Shown here: piece by piece, positions 36,801-48,800 of the stretch
Position numbering within the stretch: the stretch's first letter is position 1
Layout: each line of letters starts with the position of its first letter
NCBI GenBank assembly: GCA_027924645.1
Contig: BSBN01000037.1
Coordinates: 2,852,001-2,916,000 of the forward strand
DNA: 64,000 nucleotides
DNA from: Cunninghamia lanceolata
Taxonomy: Eukaryota > Streptophyta > Pinopsida > Cupressales > Cupressaceae
Reading direction: 5' to 3'
The notes under the pieces: model-generated
The model's input: the letters and a program-made list of their open reading frames with translations, nothing else
Told to the model about the DNA's origin: nothing
Database searches by the model: none
Position numbers and translations under genes: made by a program

Positions 36801-39800
36801 TGGCCTTAGAAAATAGCATACAAAAACACTCAAAGGGGTTTGAATAAGCTAGATAAGCATAAATCCATCCAAAAGAACACAACTATTGTTGCAAAACAAA
36901 CTACATCAGCCAACACCAGCTGCGATAAAACTAACCAAAAAGATGCTAAGCTTACACAACAAAACAATTAACTTGACTAAGGCTTAGGCTCAAAAACTGC
37001 CTTGGAGTCAACTTTGACGCCCGGCTCCAGAAAGCAGCGGTGCTTCACTTTGGTCACCCCTCTAATGGAAATTGATGGGAGGCTGAAAGCACTTGAAGTT
37101 TCTGGCCCAGCAACTTGAAGAAGAACCTTAGAAATTATCAATGCATAATGCCATGTCTTGGTAGTAGAGTGATAAGTTTGAATGCTTTTTGGACAATGAC
37201 CAAGAGACATGGCTAAGCTTTGCAATTTTCTTTGCTTGTTGCTGAAGGATAGGGTTGGATCTTCCTATGAGGTACCCGAATCCAAGTTAGAGCCCAAGAA
37301 AATCATATCTGTTAGGAATGATATGGCTTATGATCCATTGGAAAGTTCTAGCATCAAGTTGGCATGCACTCAACTTAGCTTTGAAGTTTGCAACAATCAA
37401 TGCATGAGTGCGTAGTTCTCTAGTGTTGGTGATACCCTCCTACCCCAGAACAATTTTGATGAAATTGAGGGTTGCCTCGTTCGAGACACAAAATGCCTTG
37501 TAGAGGTGATGGTTTGAAATTGCCTTCCCATATGAGGAAGTCTTGAAAAGAGGTGCCGTAGTGTTATATGAATTGTTTGGACTCCATTGCCCTAGCCAAC
37601 CTGCAAACACAACATAAAAAATAACCTAGGAAGTGAGGAAGCCTTGCTAGAAGGCCACAAGTTAGATGTATAAAAGATACTCCCATGCAAGTTGCACGGA
37701 GAAGACACTAAATGTCGACAATAAAGGAATACACGTTTGCTTATAACGATACAACGACAACCACCCTCTCTATCCTCTTAATTCATAACATAAAATACTT
37801 TTAACTCAAAGATCGAAAGGTGGGTTCAATAATTATCTTGGGAGGGATGAAATCGTCTAGGAGCAAGTTCTCAATTTCCCATTCATTTGGGGTGTCATTG
37901 ATCTTCACCGCAAATTGAAATTGCTCAATTCCAACATTAGTAAGGGAATACAAAGCAATTTCCTTATCTAAAACAATAATTGAAGGATATGACTTGGAAA
38001 TGAGTGAATTGGTTGGCTTCCTTGAGGGTATTACTCAACGTCCAATCCATTAGAGAATTCCTTTACATTCCAAGAATAATCAACATGGAGTGCTCTTCAA
38101 ACTCCAATTTTTTATAAACCATAAGAGTAGCCAACTTATAAAGAGAATCTAAGGGGAACAAATAACTACCCCAACATCCTCTTGACTAGGATTACCTTTA
38201 GCCACTCTATCAAAATTAGGTATTAAGAAGCCATCACTAGGCGGAGACCAAGAAACAACCTTGTGCATGATATCATTAGCAATTATCCTATTAATGGGGG
38301 ATTATTAATTATATAATTATAATATATAATAATTATGTATTAGATTATTTTTTGATAGGTTAATTGAACGTCCACGATTTACCATGCCTACCTTTGAGGT
38401 TTTTTGTGATCGGTTGACTCGTGAGCAGGCTGAGCTATCACAGTTGGATGCTCTCACAGGATCAAAGAACCAAGCCTTGGTAGCTCAGACTTCTAAGGGG
38501 AAGCAGAAGCATAAACCGAAGCCAAAGTCAGATTCAACAAGCAGTGAGAGTTCCTCCAAGCCACCTCCTAAGTCAGATTCCCAACCACACTCTAATCCTA
38601 AGCAGGGTAAGTCTTCTAAGTTTGGCGAGTCTTCCTCCAAGACAAAGAAGAAATCAGGTGATCCTTGCAGTTTTTGTGGCAAGGAAGGTCATCCAGTTCC
38701 TAGGTGTTGGAAGAGATTAGAGGCTTTAGAGGAGGGCATGCAGCAGCATCATATCTCTTCACCTCAGTCTTCTTCCCCACACATAGGGAAAGGTCATGCT
38801 CTTTCTGCATGGGCGTTACCTTCAGCATCCACATGGATTCTAGATTCTGGTGCTTCTCACCACATGATACATACTCAGGAGTTTGTTAACACACTTGCTC
38901 ACTGTGGCACTTCACAGATTGCAGTTGGTGATTCTACACAGCTTTCAATTATGGGTTCAGGTCCTGTTCCATTGGACGGTGGTTGTCTTCAGGAGGTTCT
39001 TGTTGTTCCTGCCATTTTGACAAACCTCCTTTCCGTTTACCAGATTTGCCATTCTGGCACTGGTAAGACAGTTGAGTTCTCACCACATGATGTGGTTATT
39101 CGAGACCTCCTTGATCCTGATTTAGTTGTGGCTACTGAGAGTGTTGATCCTGCATCCCGCTTATACAGATTTGATGGCTTTGAGAGCTCAGATGGTTCTG
39201 GTTCATCACTTATAGCACATGCAGACACAATGAGCAGGCTTTGGCATGAGCGTTTTGGCCATGTCAATTATAGATATCTACAACAAATGAGTACACAGGC
39301 ACTTGTGATTGGGCTCCCTCAAATTTCCTGTACTGATGGTGTTTGTTGAGGATTTGTCCTTGGCAAACATCTCCGGGATTCTTTTCCTACGGGTAGAGTC
39401 ACATGTGCTAAGGCACCCTTGGAGTTGGTACATAGTGACCTCATGTCCTTTTTGACTTCTTCATTTTCAGGGGCCAAATTTGTGCTCACATTCATTGATG
39501 ACTTCTCTAGGTGTACATGGGTGTACTTTCTTAAGTACAAGAGTGATGTCTTTGATACTTTCAGGATCTTCAAGACATTCGTGGAGAAGCAGTCTGGACT
39601 TTCTATCAGGAGGATACGCACAAACAATGGGGGGAGTATGTCAATCAGGCTTTCAGGGACTTTTGTACTGAGCATGGTTTGCAACATCAACTTTTAGTTC
39701 CTTACACCCCTCAACAGAATGGTGTTGCTGAGAGAAAGAATAGAACTTTATGGGAGATGGCCAATTGTATGATTCAGTCACATGATATGGATTCTTCATT

Positions 39801-42800
39801 CTGGGTTGAGGCAGTGAATTGTGCCAATTACATTCAGAATCGAATGCTCATAAGGCATTACGACATATGACTCCTGAGGAGGCTTGGACCCATGTCAAGC
39901 CTGATGTTTCTACATTCCAAGTTTTTGGTAGTGAGGCTTGGGCATACATTCTTGATGCTCAACGAAAAGCCATGGAGAGGAAAAGCCGACCACTCATATT
40001 TGTTGGCTACTGTGAGGATGTTAAGGCGTACATGTTGTTTGATCCTGACTCCAGAGAGGTCTTGTTTCGACGAGATGTCTAGTTTGATGAGCGCTTTCCT
40101 TGGATGGATTCTCCATCACCAGCTTCTCCCTCACTTCCTACTCCTCCCACTTCATCTCTTGAGGATGATGTTGATGATGCTCCACCTTCACCACCACCAC
40201 CAGATACTCAGCCTTTGCCCAAGTGGGCCTGCTTTACTATTGAGGTAGTTGGATCTTTGGCAGGTGATCCTTCAGATTCCTGTCGTATCCGTGCACAGAC
40301 ATCAGGTGCTAGTCTTTTGAGTCATGCCATTTCGGATCATCCTCAAAAGTTTTTAGAGGCAGCAGGTACTCCTGAGTGGGAGAGAGCTATGGAGGAGGAG
40401 TATTCTTCTTTGATGAAGAATAATACTTGGGATCCTGTTCATCTTCCTAAGGGAAGAAAGTTGGTTCGGTGCAAGTGGGTGTACCATACCAAGTTTGCTG
40501 CAGATGGTTCGATTGATAAGGACACGGCACGTCTTGTTGCGAAGGGGTTTTCTCAGGTTGAGGGTATTGATTACTCTGAGATCTTTGCTCCTGTTGCCAA
40601 GATGAATTCTATTCGCTTTGTACTTTCACTAGCAGCTTCACAGGGATGGACAATTTTTCAGATGGATGTGAAGAGGGCCCTCGTCCAAAGGAGATAAACT
40701 TAAGTATAATATGGCTTGTAAAAATAGAAAGGCCAAAAAGGCTACTACAAAACATTTGTACCAAAACTGTAAAAAATACATAACGGCTGCAATAACCTAT
40801 CATATACAACTAAAATTGTTATAACTATAATTGCAACAAGCATACCCAAAAAACAATTTATCAATTGGAAGGGCTAGGTGCAAATCCTCTCGAAAATCCA
40901 CCTTGACACCTAGCTTTAGGAAAGAGTGGTGAGTGGCACGAGAGACCCAACTCTTGGATATAGCTAGTAAAGTATACGCACTAAGAATTTTCAAGACATA
41001 ATCTTGGACAAAGCACCACCTAAATTACTTGCACCAATAGAGAAAATTAAAACAAAGAGCCAACTTGAGACATCACACAAGCCACCCCTTTTCAGCAAAG
41101 ATATTACCAAACATTTCTTTGTTCTACGATTTCAAGCAAGATTTAATTTGCCTCAGTTCGCTCGCAAATACAAACATCTTGGATCCTTTGCTTTGGGGCA
41201 ACTCTTCCACCATGAACCATATTGCCCATAAAGATTAGGATGAAAAAGCACATAAATTCAAACTTAAAGGGTCATCTATCAAGGGCAAAGTTGATCTTGT
41301 TTTCTAGCAAAGTTGGGTTGTGTTCGGAACTCTAGACATTCAAAATAGAGGATTTAGAAATCTATTGATTGACTAGCCAATTTGGGGAGACTAGAAACTT
41401 GTCTAAATGTTTGTGATATTGCAAAACCCAGATCTACAATTGTTCCAAGAAAACTTGCTTGATTTAGGGATTAGATTAAAGAGAAAATGCTTAGCTATAA
41501 GCTCCTTGAAATCCATTTTGATTAAGTAGCTCTATTGTGACCACCATTCTTATCCAAAGGACTTGTGATAGCATTAAAATCTCCACCTAAAACAAAGACT
41601 TGACCAGACCATCAACCAATCATAGAAGACATATCTTCCTAAACTCTTTGCTTCCTTACTATGTTATTGGGACCATAATCTTTAACATATATGCTTGAAA
41701 TATCTTCTAAAAAGGTTTTAAACTCAAAAGCAATCTAATTAGATGAGGAAGCTAGCAAATTAATAGTTAAAGATTTGGGTTGCCATGAGACACATAAACC
41801 ACTCAAAGCACTTGATGCATCCACTGCGAGACCCTTCCAAGACTTCCAGGAATGGGAGAGCAGATCCAAAAGTACTTGAAAACAGAGCTTGGTTTCTTGA
41901 ATAATTTTACATCTATATTGAGGATTTGAAGTTGGTGTTTTACCAAATACCTTTTGTTAGGAGCATTAAGGTTCCAAACATTCCAAGAGAGTAGCTTGAT
42001 CTTTTAGGAGGGGCCTTCTCCCTCCTTTGTTGATGCAACCATCCATTGTTTGTTGGGATCCCACTTCTACATCCACTTTGATAGATTCTTGCAACTTTTT
42101 TGATTCGGTTTTGTGGTCTCTTCTTCTCCTTTGTCGATTCACTTAACAATTCCACAAACATATTGTACTAAGCCAAATCATCTAAACTCTCTAGAATCTT
42201 CTCTACTTAATTAAAACCCAACTGAAGGCCATCAAACAAGGGGTCAAAATCCTCCATGAAAACCTTGGCAAAATCATCACCTCCCACAAAAGCATCGTGT
42301 CCCAAGCCTTGGTCCACGTTTAAGGGGATATCCCCTAAAGTGAAGACACCCACTCTTGGAAAAGTTGCTTGGGCAATCAAATAGCCTCCTTGCAGGGGCT
42401 TCTATACTAGCTATATAGGGAAAGGAGAATTGCTTGGACCAACCAAAGCAATATAAGGGGAACCATAGAAAGGAAGGGATAGTTTATGGTTCTGCAAGCG
42501 CCACTGATTTGAAAGCTTTCCAAGATGGTGGTTTAGCATCTTTGAAGGAGTACCATTGATGATGTTTGAGAAATAATAACTCTTTTTTGATATTTGAAAT
42601 TGGTTTCTCTTTTTGTTCCATGTCAAAAGAGGATGGAGAGAGATATGACTTGCAAAGAAGCATCTTGAATCCTTGTTGGCGAGAACTAGCCAAATGACAA
42701 AATTTGTGACATGAGTAGTAGTGAAAGGAAAGGCCCTAATTATCAAACTCTTGAATAAAGGGCCTAGAAGCCAAGGGAAGACAAACTTTCTTGGGGAGTG

Positions 42801-45800
42801 GGAGACAAGTCCATGTTGATCTACTCTAGCATAGTTGGCATGGGAGGATTCCAACGATGAGTGATTAACCTACTAAATCACCAAGACTTCATGTGACGTT
42901 GTCAAGATTTTTTAGACCCAAAACTTTAGGGGAGGCCATAAATTCTCATCTAGATATCTGCTTGCACTGAAGGAAAAACTCAACATACTAGATTTGATGA
43001 CCAACACTTAATCTCAATTTTAAAACCATTCAAATAAGGTAGCTTAGAGTTGACCATTGCTATTTGGCGTTTGCGAGAAGGAAACTTAGCTACAAAATAA
43101 CCTTGAGGGAGGAAAGTAATCGAGTAGTTGTCCTTCCAAGTCTCTTTTGCCCATGCAAGAATATAGGACCTAGATATTTTTTTTTGTCTGTAAAATTCAA
43201 CTATTGCCATCTAGGAAAATGAATATCTTGTAGCTTCCATGCAAGGTTCTTGCAAACTAGATGATCATTTGAAACATCCAAAATCTAGACACCTAAAGTG
43301 CAAACCTTTGGAGGAGGGAGATTGTTTTTGATCCTACCACACCTAAAAGGGACTAAGTTAGCACTTATAGCTACACATTTAGACTGTTTGGGAATAACTA
43401 AACGGTGCCAACCATCCTTGACTTGCCTAGGATGAGCAAAATCCAATCTGCATCGACACTCAAAAAATCTTGTTGAGAAAAAATTGAAAATTGCAGGTTT
43501 CTAGCCATAAAGTTTCTATGCTCCCTCCACCCCATCTCCTCTCAGTGTAATGTCCCCTTTTTCTGAGTGATCACCTAACGGAGTCAGTTAGCCTATTCTA
43601 TTCCCGTAGGCTAAGCCAGAAGGGCTAGGGAATAACCTAATTGGTTAAATACTATAGTCAACCAATTTTAGCGAGCCAATTCCATATGAGAAATGACTTC
43701 TCATATTTTTGTAAGCCTCTCGGCGAATTAAAAATAAATAAAGAAAATTACCCAAGAGGTGGGCGACCTAGGAGAGAGAAAAGAAAATAAAAATAGAAGA
43801 AGAGGTCGGCCATGTGAGAAGAAGAAAAAGAAATAAAAAAATAATAAATAATTGCCCAAGGAAGGTCTTCCAAGAGGGAAGAGAAAAGAAAACAAAAATA
43901 AAAGAAATTGCAAGAGGGAGGTTGGCCTTGATGAGGTTTCTTTGGAAGCCTATAAAAGAAGGCAATTTGGAGGTCATTTCATCAATTTTCAATCAATTCA
44001 TTTTTCATTTGGAGATTTATCTCTTTGGCTTCACTTTTAGTTCAGCATATTCCAAGGACGAAAACCCTTAGGAATATTTGGTGGATCGGACAAAAACCCA
44101 ATTCCATCTTGGAGGTGAATTCATACGGAGTTCACACTTGCACTTCATTGGAGATTTTGAAGAGTTCTTGAACATTCATGGCATATTCTTTGGAGCAGAT
44201 TTGAGCGCCCATTTTGGAGGTCGATTTCACAATTTTGGAGCAGCAAACCCTAAGTGCACACCATGGAGGATTCGGCCATCTAGGGTTTGATGTTTGAAGA
44301 CATTTTTGCATATTTGTGGTATGTATAAACCTAATTTAGGTCAGACTTGTATGAGCAGAAATCTGGGCAATGTTTGGCATGTTTGAGCCCATGAATTTGA
44401 TGTAATTCCAAACCAGCATATTTCAGAAATCAGATTTGTTTGTCAAATGTTTGGAATTTGGATGGTTGTTATACATGGTTGGAATCATGGTTGATGTTAT
44501 CTACATGTTTGACATATTTATGTGAATGTTTGGCACATGTTTATTCGCTGCCCATAAGTGTTTATACTTCAGAAATAAAATCAGAATCAGTCCTATGGTG
44601 TTGGATAGAAATTATTTACATAATTTAAAATTCCTAAGAATCCTTGCAGCGCCTTAGTATTTAGAGGAGGCTGAAATTCAAGGACCTTAGACTTGATATG
44701 AGGCTGAACCTCAAGTTGTCCACCTTTAACAATCATCCCTAAAAACTTACAAGAGTCTGTGCACCATTGAATTTTTGACAGGGACAGAACAATCCCAGAA
44801 TTTAAAGCTAATCTATAAAAAGTTTCAAGATGAGATCTATGCTCATCAAAGTTTTTGCTAAAAATCAAAATGTCATCAATATAAACACAAAGAAAATCTT
44901 CACATCCATTGAAGATTTTGTCCATCCTTTCTTGAAAATATGCAGGCGCATTCATCAGGCCAAAAGGCATGACTCTCCATTCATAATGACCAAAGGGACA
45001 ACTGAAGGCAGTTTTGTACTGGTCATCTTCCTTGACGCGTATCTAATAGAATCCTGATTTACAATCAAATTGAGAGAATATTTTTGAATTAGCAACTTTC
45101 TCAAGCAGATATGACTTATCAGGAATGGGGTAAGGAAAAGGAAGAGTGATAGCATTTAAAGGCCTATAATTAATGGCCATCCTTTTCTTTTGTCTTCTTT
45201 TCTCAGCTTCTTTACATACCATGAAAGCATAACAATTATATTCAGACTGAGAGTGTTTGATGTACTTCCCCTTTTTGAGCTCTTCTATAGCTTGGGCCAT
45301 GTCTGGGTAGCCATGAGCAGGGATAGGTATCCTTTTTCCTGTCTTGATCTTTCCTCCATGTTGTAATCTGATCTCCATCTTAGGCATCTCTTTTTCCCAA
45401 AATTTTTGTGGATCTTTTGAACAGACTGCTTCAATAAGTGCTGCTTTTAGTTCTGGCAATGGCTCAATAGTCTGGATCCTGTGGATAGTTGGATATTTCT
45501 CAGATGCATAGGTTAGTCTAGGAGTACTAATCTTTTCTCCATTAAGTGTGAACATAATGCTCTTCTTTGTGCATCCATAAGGAGTATATCTATCAATAAA
45601 ATTACCTCCCAGCAAGACATCTACTGGCATCTGTTTCATAGCAAAGAAATCACATTTGAACTGCCTGCCTTCAACTTGCAGAGAGTGTTGATGGCTATAT
45701 TTATCACAAATGAATTTGTTTCCTTGTACATCATAGGCAGTATATGCAGTTTTCTGGGTCAATTGCTCCCAATTTCTTAACATGGGTTCTTTGCAAAATG

Positions 45801-48800
45801 ATAGAGACGCACCAGTACCTACCTGAGCATTGTATTGTTTTCCATTGATTGTGACAGTAATATACTGGGAAAACTTGCCAGTAAGCAGGTGAACGAAGTA
45901 TGATGGTTCCAACTGTGGCTTTGGATCAGGCAAAACAGACATAACTAGTTTTACTTTGCTGGGATTGACCATTGGCATGGGTACTTCTGGTTCAGGTTCT
46001 TCTTCATATAATTCTTGAATTTGTTCTTGAAACTCAGAATGGTCTGGGAATGGATACGTGGAGGATGAAGGAATATCTTCATCATATAAGTAGATAGGTG
46101 TGGAACATGGCTGGCAGGCTGGTGTAGGATAGACATTTTGTTGTTGAAAAGAAAAATCAGCTAAGGCTTTTGTAATAGAATCCTCTTTGGGTTGTTTCCT
46201 GCTATATTTCCTATCCTTTCTTTCAGCAGTAATAATAGGAAAATCAGTAGAAAAGACTTGTACTTGATCAGGGAAAACCTAGCAAGGCATATGAGTGTTA
46301 ACTGCTGGAGGTTTGAATATAGGAGGATATCTGGTTTGTTCTTGGACAAAAGCTGGTTGTTGTAGATCTGGCTGGTAAAAATCTTTGTGGAAAGAGTTCC
46401 TTCCTCTTCCTCTTCCTCTTCCTTTATTTCTCCATGTTTGATTCATCATGACTGTCGGTTCTTCATAAGCAGATTCTTCTAATTCCTATTCTGCTTCTAT
46501 GAGTGTATCAGCAAGATCTTCAAGAGCATCTGCTTCTTCGTCTTCATATTCATATTCATCTATGATAGGCTCATAGATGTTATCTTGCAGATAAAGATCT
46601 TCTTCTTCATCAATCACATCCCACCACGCGGCTGCAGCAGGGTCAACATAAACAGCTTTATTTCTGCAATGATAGTCAGGAGCTTTGTGACCAGGTTTGT
46701 TACAATTATAGCAGATTATCTGGTTGCTCTGGGGGCGTGGCTGTGAGCGCTTGCGCATATATTTATGCTTGGGAGCATAAGAGTGCTTTGTTGGAAAGGA
46801 GCGCTTATTAAAATTTAGCTGGCGCTTCTTGTACTTCTTGCGGGCTTTGCGCTGGGATTTGGTAAAAGGATTACAGCCATAGGATTCAATAAAAGAAGGA
46901 GCAATCTGTTGGGCTTCATGTTTTGTAAACTTCTGTTGATATTTGCATTCTTCTATGAACTGGAGAATCTGGTCTTTTGCATATTGGATAAGATCAGTAA
47001 TGGGAGAGCTTTCAAGAGAAATTTCTCAGATTTCCAAGTATCGTATAACACGATCAGCAATGTTATAAGGGAGACCTACCAGATATTTGCTCTTAGCAAA
47101 TTCAATTTTCTTTGGATCTTTCAGTTGATAAATCAACTGTCTAAAATGTATGGAGTAATTTTTAAAATCCTTCAAATCACAACATTTCATAGACAGAATA
47201 TCTTTCATCAGTCTCTCTTTCCTACAGACAGATTCAGGACAGAACTCATCAGTCAACCATTCTAATAAACAATTCATAGCAGGGAGCTGCTGTTGGTGTT
47301 GTTGGCCAATGGTAGTGTCAGTTGTGATGACAATATTCCTGAAAACTCTGGCTTCCTTTTCTTGATCAGAAATACCATTCCACCAATCAGCTAAGATACC
47401 CCAAAAATAAGTAACAGCCATTTTTGCTATGTTTTCTTGTGGAGTACCTGATAAAGATGCTATGATAATAAAGGTATTTATCCATTTGTTGATCAAATGG
47501 TAAGGATCTTCTAACTGATCAATGTCTAAATACCATGGAGTAACTGGGCAAGTTGTTTGCATCATGAGAACTGAATTTGAGGTCTTCTTTGCTCTCTTTT
47601 CTTTTGATTGGAGAGGTTGTGGAACAACTATAGCATGTGAGACTGGTTTTTGTTCATGATTTACTAACCAGTCTAAAGATTGGGCTAAATCATGTAAAGA
47701 ATCATCTACTTTATCGCACCTTAAATTAACAGTATTATTTACAGATTCTACCTGATTCCCTAAAGGCTATACAAGGTGAATCAATGTAGACAAATCATTG
47801 TCATTTTTATGTAAGTCAGGTAAGACTTGATCTGACTTAGTATGGAGTTGCTTCAAAGAATTTTCAGAGTCTTTTATCTTGGCATTATTTTCCATGACAA
47901 TATTGCCTATCCTATGGACATTATTATGGATAGTCGCAACAGATTCCTTTAATGCTAAAGATATTTTGACAAAAATCATCAACATTCTGTTGTAGATGAG
48001 CACAAAACCTTGTGATATAATTTCTTTGTTTAAATTCTAAAGAAGGCTCTTTTTCTTCAGTGGTTCTAGGCTGAAATGCATACTGAAACATACTGATATT
48101 CCCTTCAGGAGACTTATAATTTCCTTTTAATGAGGGCCATCTCCCATTGGTATAATATGCAACTTCTTGTTCCTTATACCATTCTAAAGTTTTTGCTCGT
48201 GGCAGTGTATGAAACATATTGCAAAAGGGATGATCAATATTTATAGCTTTACCCTTTTCCTTTTGTCTTCCATGCCTAGACTCAATTTGTACTGGTTCAG
48301 GGCCAATGTTTAAAGGCTCATCTTCTACCTCAACATAGAGTTGAGCTTTCTTCTTTGAAGAACTGCTAAATGAAGATCTGGGTGTAGCAAAAGAATCTTC
48401 AAATGGATTATTGAACCTTCTAGAAGAAAGACTTCTAGGAATAATATTAATCTGATTTTGTTGTATCTCATGCACAGGGCGAGTGGCTTCTAGCAACCTG
48501 GGTGCGACATGTTGCATCCAGTCAAGTTTCCAACCTACAGGGATCTCAATAGTATTGATATGCCCTTTCTGGAGTTGGACTTCTCCATGAAGGGTTTTGG
48601 CATATGGCAGGTTTTCAAGTATATCTGGATTATTTGTATTCGTCGTGGAATACAATACTTGGACTTGGACTGAAGCATATTTAAATTTCCCAAACATATT
48701 TAAACCATACAGTGAACTAAACACTCCCCAGCAATTTAAAGAACCTTTTTTAACCTCTTGACAACCTTTATCCCGTGTGGCAACAGTAAGATTAGGATAA

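Noticed and set aside
43728..44071. Overlapping Lys/Phe-rich frames on both strands
   Set aside because: They come from the purine-rich leader of the solo LTR.
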